From Streptococcus uberis (GTDB lineage Bacteria; Bacillota; Bacilli; Lactobacillales; Streptococcaceae): a stretch of DNA of 64,000 nt. Positions 17,106 through 25,971 of the stretch are shown piece after piece (the first letter of the stretch is position 1; each line of letters opens with the position of its first letter). The notes beneath the pieces were generated by a model. That model worked only from the letters and a program-made list of their open reading frames with translations. It ran no database searches and was not told where the DNA came from. The DNA is taken from positions 715,001 through 779,000 of the forward strand of contig NZ_LS483397.1 of NCBI RefSeq assembly GCF_900475595.1, written 5' to 3'. A program made the translations under genes and the position numbers.

Positions 17106-19127
17106 ATGAAGACGCTTAAATTTATTATTTCACGTTTATTAAAATGGCGTTATTTAATAGCAGTTGTTTTTTTTGTAATAGGTGTATCATTTCAGTTACA
17201 TGGTTCCTCTATTTCTAATTGGAATAATTTTGGAGTAACTGAAACTACACAAGGAAAGAAAATCAAAACAATTAATCAGTTTACTCAGTCTGAAGAAGGT
17301 GCAATTAGTATTCCACATGAATTAAAAAATTGGATTTCTCTATCTCCCAGAGAAGACGGTACTTTAATTGGTGTTCCAAGAATGATTCGGACAGATGAAT
17401 GGTTAGTTCAAACCCCGTTTTATATTTCACAGTCAAATACAGGAGCAAAATTAGTCAATGATTCCTATGGAATAGATGGTCAAAATATGATGATTGCTTA
17501 TAATGCTCCAGTAAAGGATATTTCGGTGGTCGGTAAACCTTTTAATTGGGGCTTTCTTTTCCTTGGCCCGAATTATGGCTTATCTTGGTATTGGTGTTTA
17601 AAGATTATTTTATTTTTACTAGTTTCATTTGAGTTTTCTTTGATTTTAACCAAAAGAAATACATTTATTTCTTTAATAGGAAGTCTATGGATAACATTTA
17701 CACCTGCAACGCAGTGGTGGTTTATGCAACATTTAGGGGATGTTGTGTTTTACAGTTTAGCAATAATGGTTTTGATTTATCACTATTTTAGACAGAAGAA
17801 GGTGCTTCGTAAGATAGGTATAGCTCTATTACTCACTATGTCGATAATAGGATTTGTTTTAATTATTTATCCAGCTTTCCAGGTTACTTTTGCCTATATT
17901 ATTTTGGCATTTTTACTAATAGAAATCTATTTATCTATTGCAGAAAAGAGATTTTCAAAGTTTGATTTTGGTATCATGATTGCAACACTGATAAGTTCGT
18001 TTGCAGTTATTGGAATAACATTATTACGTAGCAAAGAAGCTATAGATGCAACACTGAATACAGTTTATCCTGGTCATCGGGTATCATCAGGTGGAGCAAT
18101 AGGATTAGAACGACTATCAGATGTTTTTCTGAATCCAATTCTTCCTTTTAAAATTCCAAATTTTTCAAATCAAGTTGAGGTGTCAACTTCAATTAGTTTA
18201 TTCCCAATGTCTATTGTTACAATCCCCTTCGTTTTTAAAAAGTCAACACTAAAAGATAATCTTTTTGGCTATTTTTTACTGATTTATAGTTTATTCTTGT
18301 GTATATATACCTTTTTGGGAATTCCTGAATCTTTAGCAAAACTGTCATTATTTTCGTATGTAACATCGGGTCGATCATGGCAGACACTAGCAGTTGTATC
18401 TGTTTTTCTATCTATTTGGTTAATTGCCTATTTATGGGAAAAAAGACAAGATTATTCTCCAGTGATTTTAGGCTTAATTAGCTTTCTGGTAGTGACGGCA
18501 CTTGCCTTACAGACTTATTTTTCTCCAGATTATATAGGTTTCATCGGAAAAAAATATCTTCTTTTGATATCGTTTGCTTTATTAACTATCTACCTCTCGG
18601 TAATTTTTAAACGGAAATGGCTTTTATTATTTTCATTACTTCCCTTCATAATTGTCAGTGGCATGACTGTCAATCCAGTTGTAAAAGGAATAGACGTTTT
18701 AATAGATAAGAGACTGTCACAAGGTATTATAGGAATTGTAAAAAAAGATCCAGAATCTAAGTGGATATCTGAAGGTGGATTGTATAACTTTCCTCAGATG
18801 TTTGGAGCACATAGTTTAAATAGTGTTAGGTTTTATCCGGATAAAACTTTGATGCATAAACTTGATACTAGAAATTCTTATGAAAATGCATGGAATAGAT
18901 ATTCACACATGCAAGTCTTTTTGACAAAAAATGAAACACGAATGGAAGCTCCTGTTCCAGACGTTTTAAATGTACAACTTGGTTTGGATAAACTTGATTC
19001 CCTTCATGTAAAATATGTCCTAACTCATAGAGATTTAGAAAAAGAGTATGGATCAAAGTTCCAAGTCATATATGGGCCAGATAAAGATGGGATACGTATT
19101 TTCAGAATAGATAATAGAAGGGATTAA
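17106..19127 (+). CDS. Polytopic membrane protein, probable GT-C-type glycosyltransferase for rhamnan side chains
   Basis: This 673-residue protein has one N-terminal membrane segment (about 15-30), an extracellular stretch of about 120 residues containing PRMIRTDEWLVQTPF, about ten more membrane segments, and a soluble C-terminal region of about 120 residues. An acidic pair (here Asp-Glu) in the first outer loop is characteristic of GT-C enzymes that use polyprenyl-phosphate sugars. With a GtrB-like synthase before it and a GtrA flippase 4 bp after, it fits the transferase of a three-component system like CsbB-GtcA-YfhO. I do not recognise it as a close GacL homologue. The SD-like GGGGGA (17087-17092) is 13 nt from the ATG, longer than usual. 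Confidence 0.65.
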   Translation: MKTLKFIISRLLKWRYLIAVVFFVIGVSFQLHGSSISNWNNFGVTETTQGKKIKTINQFTQSEEGAISIPHELKNWISLSPREDGTLIGVPRMIRTDEWLVQTPFYISQSNTGAKLVNDSYGIDGQNMMIAYNAPVKDISVVGKPFNWGFLFLGPNYGLSWYWCLKIILFLLVSFEFSLILTKRNTFISLIGSLWITFTPATQWWFMQHLGDVVFYSLAIMVLIYHYFRQKKVLRKIGIALLLTMSIIGFVLIIYPAFQVTFAYIILAFLLIEIYLSIAEKRFSKFDFGIMIATLISSFAVIGITLLRSKEAIDATLNTVYPGHRVSSGGAIGLERLSDVFLNPILPFKIPNFSNQVEVSTSISLFPMSIVTIPFVFKKSTLKDNLFGYFLLIYSLFLCIYTFLGIPESLAKLSLFSYVTSGRSWQTLAVVSVFLSIWLIAYLWEKRQDYSPVILGLISFLVVTALALQTYFSPDYIGFIGKKYLLLISFALLTIYLSVIFKRKWLLLFSLLPFIIVSGMTVNPVVKGIDVLIDKRLSQGIIGIVKKDPESKWISEGGLYNFPQMFGAHSLNSVRFYPDKTLMHKLDTRNSYENAWNRYSHMQVFLTKNETRMEAPVPDVLNVQLGLDKLDSLHVKYVLTHRDLEKEYGSKFQVIYGPDKDGIRIFRIDNRRD

Positions 19128-19131
19128 CCTA

Positions 19132-19569
19132 ATGAGGTCAAAACTTAATCATTTTTTTCAAACAGAAGTATTTAAATACCTATTTTTTGGTGTCCTCGCA
19201 ACAGTTGTCTATCTGGTTTGCAGATTAGTCATGTATGCCATTTCTGGTGAAGCAACCTTATCAGCACTTGTTGCAAATGTTGCTGCTATTCTTTTTGCCT
19301 TTGTCACAAATGATATCTATGTTTTTAATCAAGTTCGACAAGGCTGGTTGCAACGCTTCATAAAATTTGTTATTGCTCGCATATTTACGCTCTTGTTAGA
19401 TGTCTTTTTGGCTTATCTTTTAGTAGAGAAATTTCCATCCCTCATTGGTAAATTTGTTCATCATAACCTCAGTCTTGTAAATACAATTGAAACCCTTTTA
19501 GGACAAGTCTTAGTCATTATCCTAAACTACATTTTAAGTAAACTCTTTATTTTTAAAAATTCAAAATAG
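19132..19569 (+). CDS. GtrA-family polyprenyl-phosphate-sugar flippase
   Basis: GtrA/GtcA proteins are small four-helix membrane proteins thought to flip undecaprenyl-phosphate-sugar across the membrane. The 145 residues show the family layout: VFKYLFFGVLATVVYLVCRL as helix 1, ALVANVAAILFAFVTNDIYVF as helix 2 with the conserved Asn and aromatic residues, a basic loop, and two more helices ending in NYILSKLFIFKN. It starts 4 bp after the GT-C-like gene with an AGAAGGGA SD. It completes the side-chain module and takes the place that the flippase GacK has in S. pyogenes (functional inference). Confidence 0.85.
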   Translation: MRSKLNHFFQTEVFKYLFFGVLATVVYLVCRLVMYAISGEATLSALVANVAAILFAFVTNDIYVFNQVRQGWLQRFIKFVIARIFTLLLDVFLAYLLVEKFPSLIGKFVHHNLSLVNTIETLLGQVLVIILNYILSKLFIFKNSK

Positions 19570-19644
19570 AATGAAAACCTCAATATGTGCACAGTTGATT
19601 AACGAGTCAGTTGTCCAAGTATTAGGTTTTTTCTTTTGTCACAT

Positions 19645-19673
19645 TTGAATGACTAACTTATTAATGTTATAAT
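19645..19673 (+). promoter_or_regulatory. Promoter of the amidase gene
   Basis: TTGAAT (19645-19650), 17 bp, TATAAT (19668-19673). It is a near-consensus sigma-A promoter that separates the amidase from the polysaccharide operon. Confidence 0.8.
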
Positions 19674-19708
19674 TATCTAAATATTTAAAGTGAAAGTAAG
19701 GTTATATC

Positions 19709-21985
19709 TTGAAATCTAAAAAGTCTTATGTTTTATTATTAGCACCGTTTGTTCTGGCTTCATTTTGGCAGTCAAAGATGGTGTCTGCTTCAGAAATCGC
19801 CAATCAAAACGTGACAGTTGATTCAAGTGCAAATAATAACATGTCATCTAAGTTGTCTACTTCAAATTTAGATACAATTCCAGAGAGTACTTCTGAAGTA
19901 ACTGTTTTGGATCAGTCGACAAATTTAGTAACAGAAAATGTAGTCCAAGAAAAGGCGCTAGCATCATCAGAAATACAAACAGATGAGAGTATCATAGTAT
20001 CATCTCCATCAGGTGACCTCAGTGCTTCAGAAGATAACACACTTTCTGAAGGGAATGCTTTATCAGCAGTAGGGGCAGTAAAATCTAGTTTTCAATCAGT
20101 TAATACTGATGTATCAAGCAATCTCAAAACTGCTAAACAGGAAACGGTCGTTTCTTTAACTGCTCAAGTAGCAGAGCCCGTAACTGCAACTGTAGATGAC
20201 AAAGGCATTAGCATTCAATACAATGAGTTGATACCACAAAATACAAGTATTTTGTTTGCAGTTTGGGGTGATAAACAAGATCAGAATGATTTGGTCTGGT
20301 ATAATGCTTCATCCACTGGTTATGCCTATGTTGACTTTTCAAGACATAAGGAATATGGGGTGTATCATATTCATACATATGCAAAGCGTAATGGCAACAT
20401 GTATGGAATTAGTGCTCTTCAAGTTACACTTTTGACACCACAAATTACTAGTCAAATCGCTCAAAAGGATGCTAGCTCCTTCACAATTACAGTCTCTAAT
20501 GTCCCTTCTACAATCACCAGTGTTAAGATTCCAGTTTGGACAGATAAAGATGGCCAAAATGATTTGATTTGGTATAATGCCGGTCAAGTGTCAAAAGGAA
20601 CCTATCAAGCACTGGTGAATACAGCCAATCATAATAATGAAAAGGGCCTCTATCACATACATATTTATGGCTATAGTACAATTTTAGGTGGTCAGATTGG
20701 GCTTGCAACCAAAACCTTCAGTAATGTGGAAAGTCGCCCAAATGCTACAGTATCAGTTGTAAATTATGCCGAAAATAAAACCACCTTTACCGTTAATGTT
20801 GTTGGTTCAACAAATACAAAAGTATTAACAGGCGTTCAAATTGCAGTATGGTCTGAAACAAATGGTCAGGATGATTTAAAATGGTATAAGCCTCTTATTT
20901 CTGGGAATAGTGCTAGTCAAACGATTGATATTGCTAACCATAGTAATACCAGTGATCAATATATTATTCATGTCTATACGGATTATACTGATGGCAGTCG
21001 TGTTGGAACGAATTTAGGGGCCTATAAAATTGTTAAAGAAATTCTGCCCGTCGTAAAACCTAATGTGATTGTTCAAAATTACCAAGCTGACAAGGGGTCA
21101 CTTGAAGTCAAGGTTCAGGAAGGTAGTAAAGCAATCTCAAAAATAAGCGTAGCAGCATGGTCGACTGCAGATCAATCAAATCTTCATTGGTATCAAGAAA
21201 TTCCAATAGCTGGTCAAGAGACGATTATTAAAGTCAATCAAGCCTACCATGATTTTTTAGTTGGAAATTACACTGTTCATACTTATATTGATTATACGGA
21301 CAAGTCACGAGATGGCTTCAATCTAGGAAATTATGAATTTCCTGTTAAAGTTGGCCTTTCTGCTTCACAAGGAAATTACGATATTGTCAATAAGGTCATT
21401 TACCTAGATGCTGGTCATGGCGGTTATGATCCAGGAGCAGTTTATTTTGGGACATCTGAAAAAACCTTGAATTTGCAAATGCAAACCTTGGTAAAAAGTA
21501 AATTAGAAGCTCAAGGCTACACAGTCGTAACTACAAGAACAGATGACTCCTTTACAGATTTGCTTCCACGTTCGGAAAAAGCAAATAACAGTCTTTCGGA
21601 TCTCTTTGTTAGCCTCCATTTTAATGCCTCTACAAGTTCGCAAGCCTCTGGAATTGAAACTTATTACTATGAATACTACGAAGAGTATCCTTCACGCATT
21701 AATGAGATTTTTCATAATGATCCTGAACGTTTGAGTCGAAGTAGTGTTTTAGCCGAAGCTATTCAGGCGGCGACCACTGCTAAAACTGGCGCTAAAAACA
21801 ATGGTGTTTTGAGAAATACATTTGCAGTATTAAGAGAAACAACAGCCCCAGCAGTGCTAGTAGAATTAGGTTACATGTCAAATGCTAGCGAGTTCCAAAA
21901 TATTAGCAATGTGAACTATCAAGAAAAATTAGCACAAGGAATTGTTTCAGGGATTTTATCCTATTATCAAACCTACAGTGTTTAA
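19709..21985 (+). CDS. Secreted N-acetylmuramoyl-L-alanine amidase with four GBS-Bsp-like repeats
   Basis: Amidase_3 enzymes cut the bond between MurNAc and L-Ala in peptidoglycan. The product (758 residues) starts at TTG 19709, 7 nt after AAGG, and opens with a signal peptide (MKSKKSYVLLLAPFVL, probable cleavage after VSA at 27). A Ser/Thr-rich stretch to about 150 follows, then four repeats of about 95 residues (about 155-240, 247-337, 345-443, 451-545). Each carries a W-x(8-9)-DL-x-WY core and a YHIHxY-like strand, as in GBS_Bsp-like repeats. The C-terminal domain (about 558-755) has the zinc motifs YLDAGHGGYDPGA, SLHFNAS and the catalytic VELGYMSN. No LPXTG motif is present, so retention on the wall must be non-covalent. 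Confidence 0.9.
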   Translation: MKSKKSYVLLLAPFVLASFWQSKMVSASEIANQNVTVDSSANNNMSSKLSTSNLDTIPESTSEVTVLDQSTNLVTENVVQEKALASSEIQTDESIIVSSPSGDLSASEDNTLSEGNALSAVGAVKSSFQSVNTDVSSNLKTAKQETVVSLTAQVAEPVTATVDDKGISIQYNELIPQNTSILFAVWGDKQDQNDLVWYNASSTGYAYVDFSRHKEYGVYHIHTYAKRNGNMYGISALQVTLLTPQITSQIAQKDASSFTITVSNVPSTITSVKIPVWTDKDGQNDLIWYNAGQVSKGTYQALVNTANHNNEKGLYHIHIYGYSTILGGQIGLATKTFSNVESRPNATVSVVNYAENKTTFTVNVVGSTNTKVLTGVQIAVWSETNGQDDLKWYKPLISGNSASQTIDIANHSNTSDQYIIHVYTDYTDGSRVGTNLGAYKIVKEILPVVKPNVIVQNYQADKGSLEVKVQEGSKAISKISVAAWSTADQSNLHWYQEIPIAGQETIIKVNQAYHDFLVGNYTVHTYIDYTDKSRDGFNLGNYEFPVKVGLSASQGNYDIVNKVIYLDAGHGGYDPGAVYFGTSEKTLNLQMQTLVKSKLEAQGYTVVTTRTDDSFTDLLPRSEKANNSLSDLFVSLHFNASTSSQASGIETYYYEYYEEYPSRINEIFHNDPERLSRSSVLAEAIQAATTAKTGAKNNGVLRNTFAVLRETTAPAVLVELGYMSNASEFQNISNVNYQEKLAQGIVSGILSYYQTYSV

Positions 21986-21988
21986 GGA

Positions 21989-22034
21989 AAAAGGCGTAAA
22001 AACTTACACTGCGTAACGATTTTTATGCCTTTTT
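21989..22034 (+). terminator. Amidase gene terminator
   Basis: A 14-bp stem (21989-22002 with 22020-22033, one G-U pair) with a 17-nt loop follows the stop. Its right arm is T-rich and abuts the pepT -10 element. Confidence 0.75.
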
Positions 22035-22035
22035 A

Positions 22036-22044
22036 TGCTATAAT
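22036..22044 (+). promoter_or_regulatory. pepT extended -10 promoter
   Basis: TG-C-TATAAT with the -10 at 22039-22044. No good -35 is present because the terminator stem occupies that place. Confidence 0.55.
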
Positions 22045-22071
22045 TAAATTGAGAAAATATTGAGGTGACAT

Positions 22072-23295
22072 ATGGTTTATAACAACCTTTTAGAAAGATT
22101 TATCAAATACGTTAAAGTTAATACAAGAAGTAATCCAACCAGTCAAACAACTCCAAGTACACAAAGTCAAGTCGATTTTGCATTACAAGTTCTTAAACCT
22201 GAAATGGAAGCTATCGGTTTAGAGGATGTTCATTACTTAGAACACAATGGTTATATCGTAGGAACGCTTCCTGCAAATGCACAGCATTTGACGCGTAAAA
22301 TTGGTTTTATTTCACACATGGATACAGCTGATTTCAATGCGGAAGGTATTAATCCTCAGGTTATTGACAAATATGAAGGCGGAAATATCACTTTGGGACA
22401 GTCAGGCTATCTTTTGAAACCAGATGACTTCCCACAGCTAAATAACTATCTTGGTCAAACCTTGGTGACTACTGATGGAACGACTTTGTTAGGGGCGGAT
22501 GATAAATCTGGTATTGCTGAAATTATGACCGCTATTGAGTTTCTCGTAGCAAATCCAACAATTGAACACTGTGAAATCCGCGTAGCTTTTGGACCGGATG
22601 AGGAGATTGGTACGGGGGCTAACAAATTTGATGTTGAAGATTTCAATGTTGATTTTGCCTACACAGTTGACGGTGGCCCATTAGGAGAGTTGCAATATGA
22701 AACCTTTAGTGCAGCTGGTTTGGATGTACAGTTTTTAGGCCGTAATGTTCATCCGGGGACAGCTAAAGGGCAAATGATTAATGCTTTGCAATTAGCCATT
22801 GATTTCCATAACCAATTACCAGAAACAGATAGACCAGAAAAAACAGATGGCTATCAAGGCTTCTATCATTTATTAGATTTATCAGGGACAGTAGAAGAAG
22901 CTAGTAGCTCATACATCATTCGTGATTTCGAAGATGACTCATTTAAATCACGCAAAGCGTTTATTGAGCAATTAGCTCAAAAAATGAATGATGAATTAGG
23001 TGAAAATAGAGTTGTCATTTCTTTACAAGATCAATACTACAACATGAAAAAAGTAATTGAGAAAGATATGACACCCGTGAACTTAGCCAAAGAGGTCATG
23101 GAAGATTTAGACATTAAACCAATTATTGAACCCATTCGTGGTGGAACAGACGGGTCAAAAATTTCGTTTATGGGTATCCCTACTCCAAACATTTTTGCTG
23201 GTGGTGAGAACATGCATGGACGCTTCGAATTTGTCAGTCTTGAAACGATGGAGAAAGCTGTTGATGTTATCCTTGGCATAGTCCAAAAACCATAA
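22072..23295 (+). CDS. pepT: Peptidase T (tripeptide aminopeptidase)
   Basis: PepT is a cytoplasmic zinc enzyme of the M20 family that releases the N-terminal residue of tripeptides, important in amino-acid auxotrophs. The 407 residues show the M20 landmarks: [10 protein letters not shown] (zinc His and Asp, about residues 80-88), [15 protein letters not shown] (bridging Asp), [14 protein letters not shown] (catalytic Glu pair), TVDGGPLGE, and the late His in [19 protein letters not shown] lies directly before the ATG. Family length is 405-410. Confidence 0.96.
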   Translation: MVYNNLLERFIKYVKVNTRSNPTSQTTPSTQSQVDFALQVLKPEMEAIGLEDVHYLEHNGYIVGTLPANAQHLTRKIGFISHMDTADFNAEGINPQVIDKYEGGNITLGQSGYLLKPDDFPQLNNYLGQTLVTTDGTTLLGADDKSGIAEIMTAIEFLVANPTIEHCEIRVAFGPDEEIGTGANKFDVEDFNVDFAYTVDGGPLGELQYETFSAAGLDVQFLGRNVHPGTAKGQMINALQLAIDFHNQLPETDRPEKTDGYQGFYHLLDLSGTVEEASSSYIIRDFEDDSFKSRKAFIEQLAQKMNDELGENRVVISLQDQYYNMKKVIEKDMTPVNLAKEVMEDLDIKPIIEPIRGGTDGSKISFMGIPTPNIFAGGENMHGRFEFVSLETMEKAVDVILGIVQKP

Positions 23296-23317
23296 TCTTA
23301 GAATAGGAGTAGACAAA

Positions 23318-23806
23318 ATGATCAAAATTTTTGGAAAAGTAAGGTATCATTGGCAACCAGAATTATCTTGGTCAATTATCTACTGGTCAATTGCATTTTC
23401 TCCCATTTTTATCGGCTTATCTTTACTTTATGAACGGACCGAGATTCCAAGTCATATATTTATCTTGTTTGCTTTATTTATTGCTTTAGTAGGTATAGGG
23501 TTACATCGCTATTTTGTTATTGAAAACAATGGCATCCTAAAGGTTGTTTCCTTAAATATTTTTGGTCCACGCAAAATTGTCATATCAAACATTAAAAAAA
23601 TAGAAGTTACAAAAACGACTGTTACCTTATGTGTGGATGAGAAACGCTATATATTTTATATGAGAAAATGGCCAAAGAAATATTTTTTAGATGACTTAGT
23701 TATTAATCCCTATTTTCAAGGTGAGGTTGATTTAGTTGATAATTTTGTGAATATGGATTATTTTGAACTTTATAAGGATGAAAAAAAGACTCTTACTTTA
23801 TTGTAA
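23318..23806 (+). CDS. ebsA: EbsA-family membrane protein
   Basis: This 162-residue protein has two hydrophobic segments (about 18-40 and 45-67) and a cytoplasmic C-terminal region with a YFVIENNGILKVVSL-like beta strand pattern reminiscent of a PH-like fold. I recognise it as EbsA, named for an enterococcal gene near aggregation-substance binding functions; its biochemical role is unknown. In streptococci it is found between pepT and a small ferredoxin, as here. Its last 14 bases overlap the 3' end of the convergent ferredoxin gene. The SD TAGGAG precedes the ATG. Confidence 0.65.
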   Translation: MIKIFGKVRYHWQPELSWSIIYWSIAFSPIFIGLSLLYERTEIPSHIFILFALFIALVGIGLHRYFVIENNGILKVVSLNIFGPRKIVISNIKKIEVTKTTVTLCVDEKRYIFYMRKWPKKYFLDDLVINPYFQGEVDLVDNFVNMDYFELYKDEKKTLTLL

Positions 23807-23990
23807 GAGCTTTAGTGGGACATGATTTTACTGCAAGAATAGTGTCTTGGTCGGTTTCCGAAATAGTCAGAGATAATAATGGAGAGTCTGCAAATTTCAC
23901 AATACCATCGTCTTGATAATCAAAGCGTTTAGAGTAGGTCTGGCAAAGACCACAAGCAATACATTTTTCTGGAATAATAGATACTTTCAT
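23793..23990 (-). CDS. Small single-cluster [4Fe-4S] ferredoxin
   Basis: The 65-residue protein has C10-x2-C13-x2-C16 near the N-terminus and one Cys-Pro near the C-terminus (KSCPTKAL), the ligand set for a single [4Fe-4S] cluster as in Bacillus Fer. It is an electron carrier; its partner is not shown by the context. It reads opposite to its neighbours: tail to tail with ebsA (14-bp overlap) and divergent from the LysM gene with only 46 bp between them, so both promoters must share that short stretch. Confidence 0.9.
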   Translation of the reverse strand: MKVSIIPEKCIACGLCQTYSKRFDYQDDGIVKFADSPLLSLTISETDQDTILAVKSCPTKALTIK

Positions 23991-24036
23991 AGTATTATTT
24001 TAATATGATTTTTGTAATTAAACAAGGGGGAGAATC

Positions 24037-24546
24037 ATGGCTAAAGAACCATGGGAAGAAAAAATCGTTAATGAAAACACTGAGACAAGATCTCGCAAAT
24101 CAAGAGGTCCACTTTTAAGTACACCTTGGCTAACGGCTTTACTTAGTGTCTTTTTTGTCATCATTGTTGCCATTCTCTTTATTTTCTTTTACACATCAAA
24201 TAGTGGGGGAAATCGGGAAACAGAAACTAGTGGCTTTTATGGTGCTTCTGTTTCTAAGTCAAAAGAAAAAGTAAAATCTGAAAATAAATCAAAATCTTCA
24301 AAGACAAAAGAATCATCTACAGAGGCTAGTGAATCAACTAGCCCGGAATCATCATCTAGTACAGAGACGTCAAGTAGTACGGAAGCAGGTAAAGGTCAAA
24401 CAATCATTGTTCAACCAGGAGAAGGAGCAGCTTCAATTGCTGCTAGGGCTGGCATTAGCGTTGACCAATTACAAGCTCTAAATCCATCTCATATGACCTT
24501 GGGTTATTGGTATGCTAATCCAGGAGATGCTGTTTATATTAATTAA
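24037..24546 (+). CDS. Membrane-anchored LysM protein (SAG1386/EF1546 family)
   Basis: The 169 residues comprise a cytoplasmic N-terminus, one membrane segment at about 34-55, an extracellular Ser/Thr/Glu/Lys-rich linker (about 56-120) and a C-terminal LysM-like domain (about 121-168) with [17 protein letters not shown] and LQALNPSHM. LysM binds glycan chains of peptidoglycan, so the protein probably tethers membrane to wall. The family is known in streptococci and enterococci upstream of cmk, as here (14 bp). Function is not established. SD AAGGGGGAG precedes the ATG. Confidence 0.85.
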   Translation: MAKEPWEEKIVNENTETRSRKSRGPLLSTPWLTALLSVFFVIIVAILFIFFYTSNSGGNRETETSGFYGASVSKSKEKVKSENKSKSSKTKESSTEASESTSPESSSSTETSSSTEAGKGQTIIVQPGEGAASIAARAGISVDQLQALNPSHMTLGYWYANPGDAVYIN

Positions 24547-24560
24547 AAGAAGAGGAATTC

Positions 24561-25241
24561 ATGAAAGCTATTAGAATTGCTATTGATGGTCCTGCTTCTA
24601 GTGGAAAAAGTACTGTAGCCAAGATTATTGCAAAAAATCTTGGCTACACTTATTTGGATACTGGAGCTATGTACCGTTGCGCTACATATATTGCATTAAA
24701 AAACAACTATTCAGAAAATGATATATCTGCTATTTTAAAGGAATTGTCAGAACATCCTATTACTTTTAAAAAAGCAGATGATGGCAGTCAGCTTGTCTTT
24801 TTAGGGACTGAAGACGTCACCTTAGCTATTAGACAAAATGATGTGACTAATAATGTTTCTTGGGTTTCGGCGATTGCTGAAATTCGTGAGGAATTAGTTG
24901 CTCAACAAAGACGGATTGCTCAGGATGGTGCTATCATTATGGATGGTAGAGATATTGGCACAGTTGTTTTACCAGATGCCGAATTAAAAATATTTTTAAT
25001 TGCTTCGGTAGATGAAAGGGCAGAGAGACGTTATCGCGAAAATCTTGAAAAGGGAATTGACAGTGATTTCGAGACATTAAAAGAAGAAATAGCAGCTCGT
25101 GACTTTAAAGATAGCCATCGTGAAGTCTCACCTTTAAAGGCTGCAGATGATGCCATTGTTTTTGATACCACAGGTGTAACGATTCAAGGTGTTGTCCAAT
25201 TTATTCAAGAAAAAGCAGAAAAAATCATTGACATGTCATAA
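24561..25241 (+). CDS. cmk: Cytidylate kinase
   Basis: Cmk phosphorylates CMP and dCMP with ATP and feeds CTP/dCTP recycling. The 226 residues carry the P-loop [14 protein letters not shown] at about 8-21, [13 protein letters not shown] for substrate binding at about 31-43, [19 protein letters not shown] at about 128-146, and the [10 protein letters not shown] lid. SD AGAGGAA precedes the ATG. The infC promoter begins inside the last codons of this gene. Confidence 0.97.
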   Translation: MKAIRIAIDGPASSGKSTVAKIIAKNLGYTYLDTGAMYRCATYIALKNNYSENDISAILKELSEHPITFKKADDGSQLVFLGTEDVTLAIRQNDVTNNVSWVSAIAEIREELVAQQRRIAQDGAIIMDGRDIGTVVLPDAELKIFLIASVDERAERRYRENLEKGIDSDFETLKEEIAARDFKDSHREVSPLKAADDAIVFDTTGVTIQGVVQFIQEKAEKIIDMS

Positions 25242-25256
25242 GTGCTATGGTAAGAT
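25228..25256 (+). promoter_or_regulatory. infC operon promoter
   Basis: Consensus TTGACA (25228-25233), 17 bp, TAAGAT (25251-25256). The -35 lies within the end of cmk. Confidence 0.8.
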
Positions 25257-25262
25257 AGTAAC

Positions 25263-25400
25263 AATGAGAAAAGTAGAAGTGAGAGCTTCTCGCCTTGCGA
25301 CTTAGGTTGTCTGGCCCAACATGTCAAAATCCAATTTGGATATTTATGTGTGCGGGCTTGATTTATCAAGTCCGCTTTCGTTTTTCTCTAAAAAAATAAA
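25263..25400 (+). promoter_or_regulatory. infC-rpmI-rplT leader with attenuator hairpin (L20-leader type)
   Basis: About 140 nt of transcribed, non-coding leader lie between the promoter and the infC SD. It ends in a terminator-like hairpin: GCGGGCTTGA (25352-25361) / TCAAGTCCGC (25366-25375), then TTTCGTTTTT. In Firmicutes, leaders here bind ribosomal protein L20 and attenuate the operon; assignment to that class is from position and the terminal hairpin. Confidence 0.7.
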
Positions 25401-25412
25401 GAGGTGAAGATC

Positions 25413-25934
25413 ATAGCTAAAAAAGATCTATTCATTAATGATGAAATTCGCGTTCGTGAAGTTCGTCTAGTCGGTCTAGAAGGTGAACAATTAGGTATTA
25501 AGCCCTTATCAGAAGCACAAGCTATTGCAGATGCTGCTAATGTTGATTTGGTTTTAATCCAGCCACAAGCTGTTCCTCCAGTAGCCAAAATCATGGACTA
25601 TGGTAAGTTCAAATTTGAGTTTCAAAAGAAACAAAAAGAACAACGCAAAAAACAAAGTGTTGTGACTGTTAAAGAAGTGCGTCTCAGTCCTGTAATTGAT
25701 AAAGGGGATTTTGAAACAAAACTTCGTAATGGCCGTAAATTCCTTGAAAAAGGAAATAAGGTGAAAGTTTCTATTCGCTTTAAAGGGCGTATGATTACTC
25801 ATAAAGAGATTGGTGCAAAGGTTCTGGCTGAATTTGCTGAAGCAACTCAAGATATTGCTATCATTGAGCAGAGAGCAAAAATGGATGGTCGCCAAATGTT
25901 TATGCAACTTGCACCGATTTCAGACAAAAAGTAA
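25413..25934 (+). CDS. infC: Translation initiation factor IF-3
   Basis: IF-3 binds the 30S subunit, blocks 50S joining and checks the start codon. The product shows [21 protein letters not shown] at its N-terminal domain, the [11 protein letters not shown] linker region, and [14 protein letters not shown] in the C-terminal domain. No ATG is near the start. A GTG at 25404 lies inside the SD GAGGTGA (25401-25407), so it is unlikely to be used. The ATA codon at 25413, 6 nt past the SD core, is the best candidate (173 residues), in keeping with the non-canonical infC start codons known in other bacteria, which allow IF-3 to limit its own synthesis. Automated annotation would probably start at 25404. 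Confidence 0.95.
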   Translation: MAKKDLFINDEIRVREVRLVGLEGEQLGIKPLSEAQAIADAANVDLVLIQPQAVPPVAKIMDYGKFKFEFQKKQKEQRKKQSVVTVKEVRLSPVIDKGDFETKLRNGRKFLEKGNKVKVSIRFKGRMITHKEIGAKVLAEFAEATQDIAIIEQRAKMDGRQMFMQLAPISDKK

Positions 25935-25971
25935 TTGTCACAGATTTATACAATGTAAGAGGAGAATAAAA

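Noticed and set aside
13541..19569. Recent transfer of the AT-rich half of the polysaccharide locus
   Set aside because: The stretch looks richer in A and T than its neighbours, but membrane-protein genes are often so, and no mobile-element remains flank it; I keep it only as part of the junction finding.
25810..25971. N-terminal extension of rpmI by 54 residues
   Set aside because: It overlaps infC coding sequence; ATG 25972 has a strong SD and gives the standard L35 start.
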